From: Flavobacteriales bacterium
GTDB lineage: Bacteria; Bacteroidota; Bacteroidia; Flavobacteriales_D; Crocinitomicaceae
DNA length: 64,000 bases
Direction: 5' to 3'
NCBI GenBank assembly: GCA_947454525.1
Contig: CANGJM010000001.1
Coordinates: 124,001-188,000, forward strand
Shown here in pieces: positions 51,810 to 60,734 of this stretch. The position numbers and the translations under genes are program-made. Within the stretch, counting starts at the first letter, position 1. Each line of letters starts with the position of its first letter. The notes beneath the pieces are model-generated. The model searched no databases. It saw only the letters and a program-made list of their open reading frames with translations, and was not told the DNA's origin.

Positions 51810-52929
51810 ATTTTTCCTTTTTGTATGGGAAGATGTTGGACATTTCCCCAGAGTAGTAGAATTCGTAGGCGACTGATCCAAATGTATAATCCTGCTCACG
51901 AATTTTAAAGTTTGAACCTCCAACCGCTGGGTTCTTTTTTGGAATGGATTTTTGGTAACCCAAGTTGAACAATGAAGCCAAAATCTCCGGACGATTGTCA
52001 ATCGGGAATCCTGCTTTTTCCCACTGCGTTTTGATCTGTTTGATGTAAATCGCTGCATACAAATAGGAGTAATAATGATCTTTGTATTGCACCAAACGTT
52101 TCACTCGGACACTCATGGTATCGTTGTGTTGGTTGTTGTAATTGATGGTGGAATCATAGTCTAATAGATGAGCATATTTGTTTCCCAAATAATACATTGA
52201 AGTAGAATCCTTTAAATAATGTTCAATGCGTTTAGCGGTATTTTCTTTGATTCCGGTAACTCCGTAAGATAAATTTGTTTCAAGGGCAAGCGTCTTTAAC
52301 GGAGCAACAAAGGTTTTGAATCGTTCACGTCTTGAGTTGAAAAGTCGAACTTGTTCTCCAACAAGGCAGGCAACAATCATGTGTGATTCTACTCCTGCTG
52401 CTTTTGCGGCGGAATCAATGTAGCGTTTGTCTTTGGCGACGGCTTCTTTGAAGTATTTCCATTCCATGATGTTCATCCAATCGAAAGCGTTGAGTCCGCT
52501 CGCTTTGGCATCTAACTTGCGATTGGCAATGATGCGTTGCAAAGCTTTTTGGTACGATTTTTTGTCTTTTAACTTCAAATCGATGGCCGACAACATTTGC
52601 AAGGCCAATTTCTCATCTTTTGAACTCACCCAAGCATCCATGATGTCACTGGCATTCTTCGGATAGTATTCGTTCAACAAGTGAATGCGCCCCAGGATTT
52701 CACTGCGGTATTGAACGATGTTCGAACTATCGATTTTAAACGATTGGTTGTACTTGTCGTGAATTTGTTGGTAGTAGCGTGTATTGACATCCACTAGTCC
52801 GGCGTCATTAGTCAACTTGAATTTCATGGCGAAATAAGTTCCTACCAAGAAAAACCCATAAATCGCAAAACTGTAAAGGGTAATTTGGTAAGGGATTTTA
52901 ATCCATTTTTTCTGAAAAAAGGCGCGCAT
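51799..52929 (-). CDS. membrane-anchored lysozyme-like (lytic transglycosylase-like) protein
   Basis: 376 aa. One N-terminal TM helix (about 14-36) followed by an extracytoplasmic helical domain. The core SHMIVACLVGEQVRLFNS with Glu, and LSYGVTGIKENTAKRIEHYL, follow the SLT-like lysozyme pattern (catalytic Glu, then S-x-G-V-x-G-I ... A). This resembles DUF1402-type lysozyme-fold proteins, so peptidoglycan cleavage is plausible but not shown. C-terminal AYEFYYSGEMSNIFPY is conserved-looking. Divergent from the carbonic anhydrase gene. Confidence 0.5.
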   Translation of the reverse strand: MRAFFQKKWIKIPYQITLYSFAIYGFFLVGTYFAMKFKLTNDAGLVDVNTRYYQQIHDKYNQSFKIDSSNIVQYRSEILGRIHLLNEYYPKNASDIMDAWVSSKDEKLALQMLSAIDLKLKDKKSYQKALQRIIANRKLDAKASGLNAFDWMNIMEWKYFKEAVAKDKRYIDSAAKAAGVESHMIVACLVGEQVRLFNSRRERFKTFVAPLKTLALETNLSYGVTGIKENTAKRIEHYLKDSTSMYYLGNKYAHLLDYDSTINYNNQHNDTMSVRVKRLVQYKDHYYSYLYAAIYIKQIKTQWEKAGFPIDNRPEILASLFNLGYQKSIPKKNPAVGGSNFKIREQDYTFGSVAYEFYYSGEMSNIFPYKKEKFKD

Positions 52930-53026
52930 ATTCGATGATTAACAGGGCTTTATACTGATATGTCAGAAACAAGTTACGTTGATGGATATTTCTCTTTATA
53001 ATCCAATGACGTTTACTCAGAATCGC

Positions 53027-53034
53027 TAAATTTG
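53027..53034 (+). promoter_or_regulatory. -7 promoter element TAAATTTG of the carbonic anhydrase-like gene
   Basis: Ends 4 nt before the ATG at 53039. Confidence 0.55.
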
Positions 53035-53038
53035 AAAC

Positions 53039-53563
53039 ATGGCTTTAATAAAAGAATGTCGTGGCTTTGTTCCACAATTTGGGGAGGATTGTTACCTCGC
53101 AGAGAATGCAACTGTTGTTGGCGATGTGATCATGGGATCTGAGTGTTCCGTTTGGTTCAACGCGGTGGTGAGAGGCGATGTGAATTCCATTCGCATGGGA
53201 AATCGCGTCAATGTGCAAGATGGAGCGGTCATTCATTGCACGTATGAAAAAACCAAAGTGAATTTGGGTAATCACGTTTCTATTGGACACAACGCTTTGG
53301 TCCACGGATGTACGGTAGAAGACAATGTGCTCATTGGCATGGGCTCCATCGTTATGGATGATTGTTACATCGAAGCGAATAGCATCATTGCTGCCGGTGC
53401 GGTACTATTGGAAGGAACACGTGTCGAGTCTTGGAGTATTTACGCTGGAGTTCCGGCGAAAAAAGTCAAAACCTTGAGTCCAGAGTTATTTGCTGGCGAG
53501 GTGCAACGCATTTCCAATAATTACGTCATGTATTCCGGTTGGTTTAAAGAGAAAAAAGACTAA
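53039..53563 (+). CDS. gamma-carbonic-anhydrase-like protein (YrdA/PaaY family)
   Basis: 174 aa left-handed beta-helix protein. Hexapeptide repeats run through residues 15-140 (ATVVGDVIMG, NVQDGAVIHCTY, VSIGHNALVHGC). The metal ligands are His in VIHC, and in IGHNALVHGC, as in Cam/YrdA trimers. It may have carbonic anhydrase activity, but many family members are thioesterase-associated or inactive. Cytoplasmic. A small lipoprotein gene follows 23 bp later. Confidence 0.88.
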   Translation: MALIKECRGFVPQFGEDCYLAENATVVGDVIMGSECSVWFNAVVRGDVNSIRMGNRVNVQDGAVIHCTYEKTKVNLGNHVSIGHNALVHGCTVEDNVLIGMGSIVMDDCYIEANSIIAAGAVLLEGTRVESWSIYAGVPAKKVKTLSPELFAGEVQRISNNYVMYSGWFKEKKD

Positions 53564-53586
53564 CTTAAACGATTAAACGATTGATT

Positions 53587-53727
53587 ATGAAAACCAAACT
53601 GACAACCATTATCTGTGCACTTGGTGCATTCCTTGTATTAAACGCGTGTAAAGGCACAAAGAAAGTACAGTGTGAATCCTATAGTCTTTCGCAAACTGTT
53701 CAACAGCAAGATCTCGCTTCCAAATAA
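53587..53727 (+). CDS. small lipoprotein
   Basis: 46-codon gene. Signal peptide with lipobox (LGAFLVLNAC) puts the lipid-modified Cys at about residue 21. The mature peptide is only about 26 residues (KGTKKVQCESYSLSQT), with one further Cys. It follows the carbonic anhydrase-like gene and is probably co-transcribed. Function unknown. Confidence 0.6.
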   Translation: MKTKLTTIICALGAFLVLNACKGTKKVQCESYSLSQTVQQQDLASK

Positions 53728-53806
53728 GCAGTTTCATCGATAATTCCTTTGTTTTTCTTTCTTTCTGATGGAGAAATCGTAATTTTACTCAACAAATTTG
53801 AGTACT

Positions 53807-55099
53807 ATGAAATACGATCGAATCGACTCCAATCTATACATCGCGAATAGAAAGAAATTCACCGAACGAATGACAGCTAACAGTTTAGCGGTCTTTAATT
53901 CCAACGATATTTTCCCAATCAGTGCAGATAGCACGATGCCGTTTCAACAGCACCGTGACATTTTGTATTTGTCAGGGGTGGATCAAGAAGAATCGATTTT
54001 GGTTCTTTTTCCAAATGCAAGTAATCCCGCTCACCGAGAAGTGTTGTTCTTGAAAGAAACGAGTGATTTAATTGCCGTTTGGGAAGGGGAGAAATTGACG
54101 AAGAAGACAGCCTTTCTGACTTCAGGAATCAAAACCGTTTATTGGTTGCAGCAATTCCCGACCATCTTCAAACAAATGATGGCCGAAGCACAAGGAATGT
54201 ATTTAAACACGAACGAACATTTGCGTGCAAATACCGAAGTTGAAACGCGTGAAGATCGCTTCATCAAACAAGTTAAACAAGATTATCCAGCACATCAAGT
54301 ACATAAGTCAGCACCGATTATGCATAAAATTCGTTCCATCAAAGAAGCGGTGGAATTGGAATTAATGCAGCGTGCATGTAAAATTACCGAAGTAGGTGTT
54401 CGACGTCTATTGGCGTTCATCAAACCAGGTGTTTGGGAATACGAAATCGAAGCAGAATTGGCGCATGAATTTTTGCGTAATCGTTCCAAAGGATTTGCTT
54501 ATACACCGATCGTTGCCTCTGGAAAAAATGCATGTGTATTGCACTACATTGAAAACAACCAACAATGTCAGGACGGAGATGTTATTCTACTTGATGTTGG
54601 TGCGGAATACGCGAATTACTCATCCGATCTAACTCGTTGTTTACCTGTAAACGGAAGCTTCACTGCTCGACAAAAAGCGGTGTACAATGCTGTATTGCAT
54701 GTGAAAAACGAAGCGCAAAAATTATTGGTGCCTGGAACAATTATGGCGGAGTACCACAAGCAAGTGGGATCCTTGATGGAAGAACAATTAGTTGGACTTG
54801 GATTAATTTCCATGGACGATATCAAAACACAAAATCCAGATTGGCCAGCCTATAAAAAATACTTTATGCATGGAACTTCTCATTTCTTGGGACTAGATAC
54901 ACATGATGTTGGAATTTGGCATGAACCGATTTCCGCCGGAATGGTCTTTACCTGTGAGCCAGGAATTTACATTCCAGAAGAAGGACTTGGAATCCGTTTA
55001 GAGGATGACTTGGTAGTTCAATCGAGCGGTGCGCCATTTAACTTAATGGGTGATATTCCAATTGAAGCCGAAGCGATTGAAGACTTGATGAACGCATAG
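53807..55099 (+). CDS. pepP: Xaa-Pro aminopeptidase (aminopeptidase P, M24B)
   Basis: 430 aa. N-terminal AMP_N domain (1-140, PFQQHRDILYLSGVDQEES), then the pita-bread M24 fold. Metal ligands: two Asp in LLDVGAEYANYSSDLTR, His in HGTSHFLGLDTHD, Glu in FTCEPGIY and Glu in IRLEDD. It releases N-terminal residues next to proline. The ATG at 53807 is preferred over the TTG at 53798, which is part of an AAATTTG promoter-like stretch. The hydrolase gene starts 3 bp after the stop. Confidence 0.92.
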   Translation: MKYDRIDSNLYIANRKKFTERMTANSLAVFNSNDIFPISADSTMPFQQHRDILYLSGVDQEESILVLFPNASNPAHREVLFLKETSDLIAVWEGEKLTKKTAFLTSGIKTVYWLQQFPTIFKQMMAEAQGMYLNTNEHLRANTEVETREDRFIKQVKQDYPAHQVHKSAPIMHKIRSIKEAVELELMQRACKITEVGVRRLLAFIKPGVWEYEIEAELAHEFLRNRSKGFAYTPIVASGKNACVLHYIENNQQCQDGDVILLDVGAEYANYSSDLTRCLPVNGSFTARQKAVYNAVLHVKNEAQKLLVPGTIMAEYHKQVGSLMEEQLVGLGLISMDDIKTQNPDWPAYKKYFMHGTSHFLGLDTHDVGIWHEPISAGMVFTCEPGIYIPEEGLGIRLEDDLVVQSSGAPFNLMGDIPIEAEAIEDLMNA

Positions 55100-55102
55100 T
55101 TC

Positions 55103-55837
55103 ATGTTGCAATACCGTTCTTTTGGGGAAGGTGAAACCCTCGTCTTCCTCCATGGATTCTTGGAATCGAGCACGATGTGGTCTTACATTCCATTGAATGA
55201 GCTAAATGCTCGTTGCGTACTCATCGACTTGCCAGGGCACGGACAATCACCGTTAACAGATACTGCGGAGATTCCGAGTATTCGCTTTATGGCACAACAA
55301 GTTCTTGAAGTCTTGAAGGAGTTAAAAATAACTCAATTCACCCTCGTTGGACATTCACTTGGAGCATATGTTGGACTGGAAATCTGCCAATTAGCATCTT
55401 GTCAAAAACTTATTTTATTAAACTCTAATTGCTGGAGCGATGACGAGCAAAAACGTCGTGATCGACTACGTGTAGCAGATTTGGTCTATTCAGCAAAAAA
55501 ACATTTTATTCGCGAAGCCATTCCTGGTTTATTCGGGCGTCCAAATGATTTTCAAGCTGAAATCAACCAGTTAATTGACGAAGCGAATCACATGAGTGCC
55601 GATGCGATTGCCTATGCCGCGTTAGCGATGCGTGAACGTGTAGATTATACGGAAGAAGTATTGGCGACTTCAAGTAAATATGTGTTTATCCATGGAGAAT
55701 TGGATACGCTCGTTTCAAGTGAGCAGTTGCTGTTGCGTGTTCCGGGAATGCGTGTTCACTTTCTTCCAAATGCCGGACATATGTCACATATCGAGTCTAG
55801 TGATGAAGTTATTTTGCTATTGAAGGAAGAAATGTAG
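55103..55837 (+). CDS. alpha/beta hydrolase
   Basis: 244 aa. HGF(L)ES oxyanion region (VFLHGFLESSTMW), nucleophile elbow GHSLGAYVGLE with Ser at about residue 87, and a C-terminal His in LPNAGHMSHIE. The catalytic Asp is likely in HGELDTLVS. Resembles the MenH/BioH type, but the substrate is not known. Cytoplasmic. Operon with pepP. Confidence 0.85.
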   Translation: MLQYRSFGEGETLVFLHGFLESSTMWSYIPLNELNARCVLIDLPGHGQSPLTDTAEIPSIRFMAQQVLEVLKELKITQFTLVGHSLGAYVGLEICQLASCQKLILLNSNCWSDDEQKRRDRLRVADLVYSAKKHFIREAIPGLFGRPNDFQAEINQLIDEANHMSADAIAYAALAMRERVDYTEEVLATSSKYVFIHGELDTLVSSEQLLLRVPGMRVHFLPNAGHMSHIESSDEVILLLKEEM

Positions 55838-55863
55838 GAAAAGAATTTCAGGACCGAAAAAAA

Positions 55864-56964
55864 ATGACTAAATTAGTCATGACAAAAAAAGACATGAAAA
55901 CGATTATTCACGAAAAACTTAAGGGAAAAGGAATAAAAATCCATGAATTAGCTAAGCATTTGAGCATAGATGCAAGTTTAATGAGTCGCATTTTAGCGAA
56001 TAAACGCAAACCTAGCGAGGTTCAAATCAAGAAGCTTTCGGAGGCATTAGACCTACCGTATAGTGAATTATTGACTTATTATTTGTCGAGTGAGGTTGTT
56101 AAAATAGTCAAAGAATATCCACAAATAGCGCATAGCATTTTAGTGATGGCAGAAGCTCGTGTGAGTTATTTACTCAGTGATGACCGTTTTGAAAATATCG
56201 ACATTGGCACGGAACTTCAAGAAAAATTAAATGAATTAAGTGCCTTGTCCAAACGTTGGCGTTCAATCAAGCCACTAGATTCCGTTCAATTAGAAAAGCT
56301 TCAAGAATATTTTCACACTGCATACACGTATGAGTCGAATCGTATTGAGGGCAATACCCTAAGTTTACAAGAAACGCATTTAGTCGTTAATGAGGGAATT
56401 ACCATCGGAGGCAAAAGCGTACGTGAGCATTTGGAAGCAATTAATCATGGAGAGGCAGTAGCTCTATTACAAGATTTAGTGAGTAATGAAGTTCCCTTCA
56501 ATGAGTATCGTTTAAAGCAAATTCATCACCTCGTTTTAAAAGGAATTGATGAGCGCAATGCCGGAAAATACCGAAACATACAAGTGATGATTTCTGGCAG
56601 TGAGCACACTCCACCAGCGCCATATATGCTCGATAAACTCATGGAAGATTATTTTATCTACTACGAGCAAAACCGTGAGCGTTTACATCCTGTTATATTG
56701 GCAGCGGAAATGCATGAGCGTTTGGTAACGATCCATCCATTCATCGATGGAAATGGTCGCACCTCGCGTTTGGTTATGAATTTTATTTTATTGCAAAATG
56801 GCTATACCATTGCCAATTTAAAAGGAAACCTTGAAAATCGTTTGGCCTATTATGCTGCACTTGAAAAAGTACAATTAAATCATGATAGCACCGATTTTTA
56901 CACACTCATCATCGATCATGCGCTCGCTTCTTTGAAAGAGCATTTGTTGTTGGCGGGGGATTAA
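55864..56964 (+). CDS. Fic family protein with N-terminal XRE-type HTH
   Basis: 366 aa. The N-terminal HTH_3 domain (about 12-65, LAKHLSIDASLMSRILANKR) is fused to a Fic domain whose active motif HPFIDGNGRTSR (His291) is intact. The class II inhibitory helix ESNRIEGN with Glu162 precedes it, so AMPylation should be self-restrained. The Fic flap (NVQVMISGSEHTPP-like, at about 240-255) is present. Fic enzymes AMPylate protein targets; the fused HTH suggests that it regulates its own gene. It overlaps the convergent dtd gene by 4 bp. Confidence 0.88.
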   Translation: MTKLVMTKKDMKTIIHEKLKGKGIKIHELAKHLSIDASLMSRILANKRKPSEVQIKKLSEALDLPYSELLTYYLSSEVVKIVKEYPQIAHSILVMAEARVSYLLSDDRFENIDIGTELQEKLNELSALSKRWRSIKPLDSVQLEKLQEYFHTAYTYESNRIEGNTLSLQETHLVVNEGITIGGKSVREHLEAINHGEAVALLQDLVSNEVPFNEYRLKQIHHLVLKGIDERNAGKYRNIQVMISGSEHTPPAPYMLDKLMEDYFIYYEQNRERLHPVILAAEMHERLVTIHPFIDGNGRTSRLVMNFILLQNGYTIANLKGNLENRLAYYAALEKVQLNHDSTDFYTLIIDHALASLKEHLLLAGD

Positions 56965-57416
56965 AACTCCCGCTCCTTCGAATCCATGATGATCGTCACT
57001 GGTCCATCATTGACAAGGGAGACTTTCATGTCTGCACCGAATTTTCCACTAGCGATTTTACCGGGAAACATCGTTTGAAGTTGCTGCAGAAAGTATTCGT
57101 AAAGCGGAATGGCTTGCTCGGGACGCGCAGCGCGAATGAAGCTTGGACGATTTCCTTTTTTAGTGGAGGCGTGTAATGTGAACTGACTGACTACCAGGAT
57201 GGATCCATCGACTTCTTGAATGTTTAAGTTCATTTTCCCGTCGGCATCTGAAAACACGCGCATTTGACTGACCTTTTGGATGAGGTAATCGGCGTCCGAC
57301 GTATCGTCTTCGGTTTCAATGCCGAGTAAAATGAGGAATCCATGTTGGATTTCACCCACTGATTCACCGGAAATTTTCACGGCTGCTTCGCTGACACGTT
57401 GAAGTACGACTCTCAT
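56961..57416 (-). CDS. dtd: D-aminoacyl-tRNA deacylase
   Basis: 151 aa, the standard length. Signature blocks: MRVVLQRVSEAAVKI, SQFTLHASTKKGNRPSF and the cross-subunit GPVT motif in VNDGPVTIIMDS. It hydrolyses D-amino acids from tRNA as a dimer in the cytoplasm. Its start shares the last base of the rsgA stop, so they are one operon. Confidence 0.95.
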   Translation of the reverse strand: MRVVLQRVSEAAVKISGESVGEIQHGFLILLGIETEDDTSDADYLIQKVSQMRVFSDADGKMNLNIQEVDGSILVVSQFTLHASTKKGNRPSFIRAARPEQAIPLYEYFLQQLQTMFPGKIASGKFGADMKVSLVNDGPVTIIMDSKEREF

Positions 57417-58369
57417 TAGTAATCACTTCTTCGGTGTGGATCGCTTGCGTCTTCGTGCATCAATTGCAAATAGGTATTATAGCGATGTGGCGCAATTTCT
57501 TCGCTTTCTACGGCGTCTTTCACGGCGCAATGCGGTTCATTGATGTGCTGGCAATTATTGAAACGACATTCACCTAATAATTCCCGCATTTCAGGGAAAT
57601 AATGTGCGTAATGTGCTTTTTCCAGGTCGACAATTCCAAAGGCACGAATTCCTGGGGTGTCAATGATGAATCCACCAGTTGCAAGGGGATGCATTTCTGC
57701 AAAGGTTGTGGTGTGTTTTCCTTGTTCATGTGCGGTGGAAATTTCTCCCGTGCGTAAATCAAGGCTGTCGTCTAATGCATTGACCAATGTTGTTTTTCCA
57801 ACACCAGAATTCCCGGAGATCATGACTTGATGGTCTATGATTTCATCGCGTAAAAACGCCACCGAGGATTCATTTCTCGCAGAAATCGGATAACAGGGAT
57901 AACCTACTTTTTCATAGACTTCTTTCAAATAATGAAATTGCACGTTTTCTTCATCGGAGTAGAGGTCCACTTTATTAAACAGAAGTGTTGTTGGAATGCG
58001 AAAGGATTCAGCCGCCACCAAAAAACGATCGATGAACGCAATTTGAGTGACAGGTGATTTTAAGGTCACAACGAGGTAGGCGCGATCAATATTCGCTGCC
58101 AAAATTTGCATTTGTTTACTCAGGTTGGTGGACTTTCGCACGATGTAATTGTGTCGGTCTTCAATCGAACGAATCGTGTAGTATTCTTCTCGTCCTTCAA
58201 TGAAGTCCGACTTTTCGTCTAAAATTACTCGGTCACCGGCCGCAATTGGATTCGTTGTTTTGAGTCCTTCGATACGCAGTTTCCCGCGGATACTAGCTTG
58301 CACGACTTGTTGGTCCTCCAACAAGACTTGATACCATTTACCCGTTGATTTTAAAACGATTCCGTGCAT
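57416..58369 (-). CDS. rsgA: ribosome small-subunit-dependent GTPase A
   Basis: 317 aa. OB fold at the front (VLKSTGKWYQVLLEDQQVV), then circularly permuted GTPase motifs: G4 LLFNKVDL, G1 GNSGVGKTTLVN, G3 DTPGIRAFG. Zinc-binding tail CRFNNCQHINEPHC. It matures the 30S subunit. Start: ATG 58369; the TAnnTTTG element (TAACTTTG on the minus strand, 58375-58382) lies 5 nt upstream. A frame extension to 58408 has no ATG. Confidence 0.95.
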   Translation of the reverse strand: MHGIVLKSTGKWYQVLLEDQQVVQASIRGKLRIEGLKTTNPIAAGDRVILDEKSDFIEGREEYYTIRSIEDRHNYIVRKSTNLSKQMQILAANIDRAYLVVTLKSPVTQIAFIDRFLVAAESFRIPTTLLFNKVDLYSDEENVQFHYLKEVYEKVGYPCYPISARNESSVAFLRDEIIDHQVMISGNSGVGKTTLVNALDDSLDLRTGEISTAHEQGKHTTTFAEMHPLATGGFIIDTPGIRAFGIVDLEKAHYAHYFPEMRELLGECRFNNCQHINEPHCAVKDAVESEEIAPHRYNTYLQLMHEDASDPHRRSDY

Positions 58370-58421
58370 GGATGCAAAGTTAATCAAACAGCGAGAAGCA
58401 CCACGCAAGAAAAAAAATTAA

Positions 58422-58429
58422 TACATTTG
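58422..58429 (+). promoter_or_regulatory. -7 promoter element TACATTTG of the TonB-C-like array
   Basis: Ends 4 nt before the ATG at 58434. Confidence 0.5.
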
Positions 58430-58433
58430 AAGC

Positions 58434-58862
58434 ATGCAAAAACAAACACTTTTCCTTTTTTTATCCTTGATTCTTAGTTCCTTGTCGTATGCGCAAGTGA
58501 CAGAATCTATCAGTGATACAGCGATTGTTACCACTCCTGATGTTGATGCCGAATTCGCTGGCGGATATGATGCTTTCGAGAAATATTTGAGATCCAACGT
58601 ATCGGTAGACATCGATTTTAAGAAAAATAAATCTCTTCCAAAAGAACAACGTGTTGAGGGTGGAAGAGTCATTGTACGATTTGTAGTAGAAAAAGATGGA
58701 AGTTTAACTCATCTTAGCTTACAAGAGGAACTTCCCAAATGTCAACCATGTAATGAGGAAGCTATTCGCGTGGTAGTTGCCATGCCAAAATGGACCCCAG
58801 CCATGAAAAACGGGATTCCGGTGCGTTCAATTGTCCGTGTTCCGCTCATGTTTTCTTTTTAA
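58434..58862 (+). CDS. secreted TonB-C-like domain protein with CxxC, copy 1
   Basis: 142 aa with a signal peptide (LFLSLILSSLSYAQ). The body follows the TonB C-terminal/energy-transducer pattern (AEFAGGYDAFEKYLRSN, then RVIVRFVVEKDGSLTHLSL, ending MPKWTPAMKNGIPVRS ... VPLMFSF). It lacks the N-terminal TM helix and proline-rich stalk of real TonB, so it is a free periplasmic or secreted domain. A CQPCNEEA motif (CxxC) is inserted where TonB has a plain turn. First of four tandem copies; copy 2 begins 8 bp after its stop. Confidence 0.7.
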   Translation: MQKQTLFLFLSLILSSLSYAQVTESISDTAIVTTPDVDAEFAGGYDAFEKYLRSNVSVDIDFKKNKSLPKEQRVEGGRVIVRFVVEKDGSLTHLSLQEELPKCQPCNEEAIRVVVAMPKWTPAMKNGIPVRSIVRVPLMFSF

Positions 58863-58869
58863 TCGTTAC

Positions 58870-59292
58870 ATGAAAAGCAGCCTACTTTTTTCGCTATTGC
58901 TTTTCAGTCAAATGGCGTTCACGCAGGTAACTGAATCTACCATCGATACAGCGATTGTGACAACTCCGGAAAAAGATCCCGAATACAATGGTGGATTTGA
59001 GGCTTTAGCCCAGTATATCACCGCGAATTTAGAAGGCGTTTCAAACCCTAAAAAGAAAAGATCAGTTCCCAAAGAAGATTTATTTGAGGGTGGAAGAGTG
59101 ATTGTTCGGTTTATCATTGAAAAAGATGGAACAGTGAGTAATGTTGTTTTGGAAGAGCGCTTGCGGAAATGTGAGCCCTGTAATCGGGAGGCTATTCGCG
59201 TAGTAAAAAACATGCCGAAATGGAAACCTGGCTCAAAAAATGGAAAAGCCGTTCGTACGTATGTTCGCTTGCCGATTAGGTTTGAAGTTTAA
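58870..59292 (+). CDS. secreted TonB-C-like domain protein with CxxC, copy 2
   Basis: 140 aa. Same architecture as copy 1: signal peptide (SLLLFSQMAFTQ), PEYNGGFEALAQYITAN, RVIVRFIIEKDGTVSNVVL, CEPCNREAIRVVKNMPKW and PIRFEV. The SVPKEDL...RVIVRF block is close to the second half of copy 4, so recent duplication is likely. The ATG at 58870 fits the signal peptide. Role unknown; envelope location likely. Confidence 0.7.
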   Translation: MKSSLLFSLLLFSQMAFTQVTESTIDTAIVTTPEKDPEYNGGFEALAQYITANLEGVSNPKKKRSVPKEDLFEGGRVIVRFIIEKDGTVSNVVLEERLRKCEPCNREAIRVVKNMPKWKPGSKNGKAVRTYVRLPIRFEV

Positions 59293-59503
59293 GTACCTTG
59301 GTAAACTCATTCATACACCATTTGGTCATTTTCAACATTTTGAACGAAAGAGCTTAGCATTTAAATGTGTAGTGTTAGATTGTCGAAATAGTCACGTTAT
59401 CATTACGAACGATCACACAGGCGCGTAAAGTAGAAGTAATGAAACCTAAACGACAGTGCTTGCTTGGCCGTTCGATTCCTGATAATTCGATTTAAAATTA
59501 GTC

Positions 59504-59899
59504 ATGATAAAAAGCTTGTTGATATTCATTTTATGTTTGACCTCTACCTTGTCGTTTGCACAAGTGTCTAATCAATTAAAGGATACGGTAATTTATTTTA
59601 CTCCGGAGCAGAATGCGGAATTTGTCGGTGGAGTTGATTCACTCATCGAGTACATTTATTCCAACTACAGAGCACCTTGCGGTACCGGTTTCGAAATAAA
59701 TGGGGTCGTCATTTTGCGATTTGTTGTAGAAATAGATGGTGCAATTTCGAATGCGATTGTTGAAAAAAATTCAGACTGTATATTATGTGACTCACAGGCA
59801 CTACGTATTGTTAATAAAATGCCGACATGGATCCCCGCTTTGAATCACGGTCAAGCGGTACGTTCTTATATTCGATTGCCTATCGATTTTTCTTTTTAA
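59504..59899 (+). CDS. secreted TonB-C-like domain protein with CxxC, copy 3
   Basis: 131 aa. Signal peptide (LIFILCLTSTLSFAQ), NAEFVGGVDSLIEYIYSN, then a shorter linker with APCGTGF, VILRFVVEIDGAISNAI, and CILCDSQALRIVNKMPTW. It has an extra Cys (APCG) and lacks the basic linker of copies 1, 2 and 4. Separated from copy 2 by 211 bp in which I see nothing, and from copy 4 by 4 bp. Confidence 0.7.
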   Translation: MIKSLLIFILCLTSTLSFAQVSNQLKDTVIYFTPEQNAEFVGGVDSLIEYIYSNYRAPCGTGFEINGVVILRFVVEIDGAISNAIVEKNSDCILCDSQALRIVNKMPTWIPALNHGQAVRSYIRLPIDFSF

Positions 59900-59903
59900 T
59901 TGT

Positions 59904-60686
59904 ATGAAGCTACTTTTCTTTTTAGGAACATGTATAATCCCTCACCTTGGATTTTCGCAAGTGGGAAGTCCTAATGTCGATACAACGACATACATACATT
60001 GGGAAATTGGACCTGAATTCCCTGGAGGATATGAAAAAATGCTTGAGTATCTGGAAGAAAACAAAAGAAACGTTATAAATCCAAGGACCCAAAGTGAATA
60101 TACAGTGGATGAAAAACGTGCATATGAGCGGGTCATTGTGCGTTTTATTGTTGCTGAGAATGGCAGCGTGACTAACGTGGTTTTAGAAGTCGGATTACCC
60201 CATTGTGAAGCTTGCAACCAAGAAGCGTTGCGTTTAGTGGAAAGCATGCCAAATTGGAAACCCGCTGAATTGAATGGAAAAATCATTTCTAACTATGTTC
60301 GCATGCCAATCATCTTCGAACTAGAAAAAGAAAATGAGCCTTTCACTGTGTGTATTGTACCAGTAGAAGCTGAATTTCCGGGAGGTGATGAAAAACTGGG
60401 AGAGTATATTCAGAAAAACGTCAAATTGATTGGAAATCCTAAAAGGAAAAAATCGATTCCAGAGGATGAACTTCTTATCGGAGGCCGAGTGATTGTTCTT
60501 TTTCAAGTTGAAGCAGACGGTCGAGTGAGTCATGTTGAATTAGAAGAGCAATTACCACATTGTGCACCTTGCAATCAAGAAGCTTTGCGCGTGATAAAAA
60601 ACATGCCTCCTTGGAAACCAGCTTACGAAAAGGGAAAAGCGGTGAGTACGTGTATTCGCTTGCCGATCAATTTTGTGGTGGATTAG
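59904..60686 (+). CDS. secreted protein with two TonB-C-like CxxC domains, copy 4 (fusion)
   Basis: 260 aa. Signal peptide (FLGTCIIPHLGFSQ) then two complete repeats: PEFPGGYEKMLEYLEEN...CEACNQEALRLVESMPNW (about 30-145) and AEFPGGDEKLGEYIQKN...CAPCNQEALRVIKNMPPW (about 155-260). It is a natural tandem fusion of the unit seen singly in copies 1-3. Each unit keeps its CxxC. Co-transcribed with copy 3. Confidence 0.72.
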   Translation: MKLLFFLGTCIIPHLGFSQVGSPNVDTTTYIHWEIGPEFPGGYEKMLEYLEENKRNVINPRTQSEYTVDEKRAYERVIVRFIVAENGSVTNVVLEVGLPHCEACNQEALRLVESMPNWKPAELNGKIISNYVRMPIIFELEKENEPFTVCIVPVEAEFPGGDEKLGEYIQKNVKLIGNPKRKKSIPEDELLIGGRVIVLFQVEADGRVSHVELEEQLPHCAPCNQEALRVIKNMPPWKPAYEKGKAVSTCIRLPINFVVD

Positions 60687-60722
60687 CGGATTTAGGGCAA
60701 CAAAGTGGAAATTAAATTTCCC

Positions 60723-60730
60723 TACCTTTG
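60723..60730 (+). promoter_or_regulatory. -7 promoter element TACCTTTG of aroE
   Basis: Ends 4 nt before the ATG at 60735. Confidence 0.6.
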
Positions 60731-60734
60731 AGAC

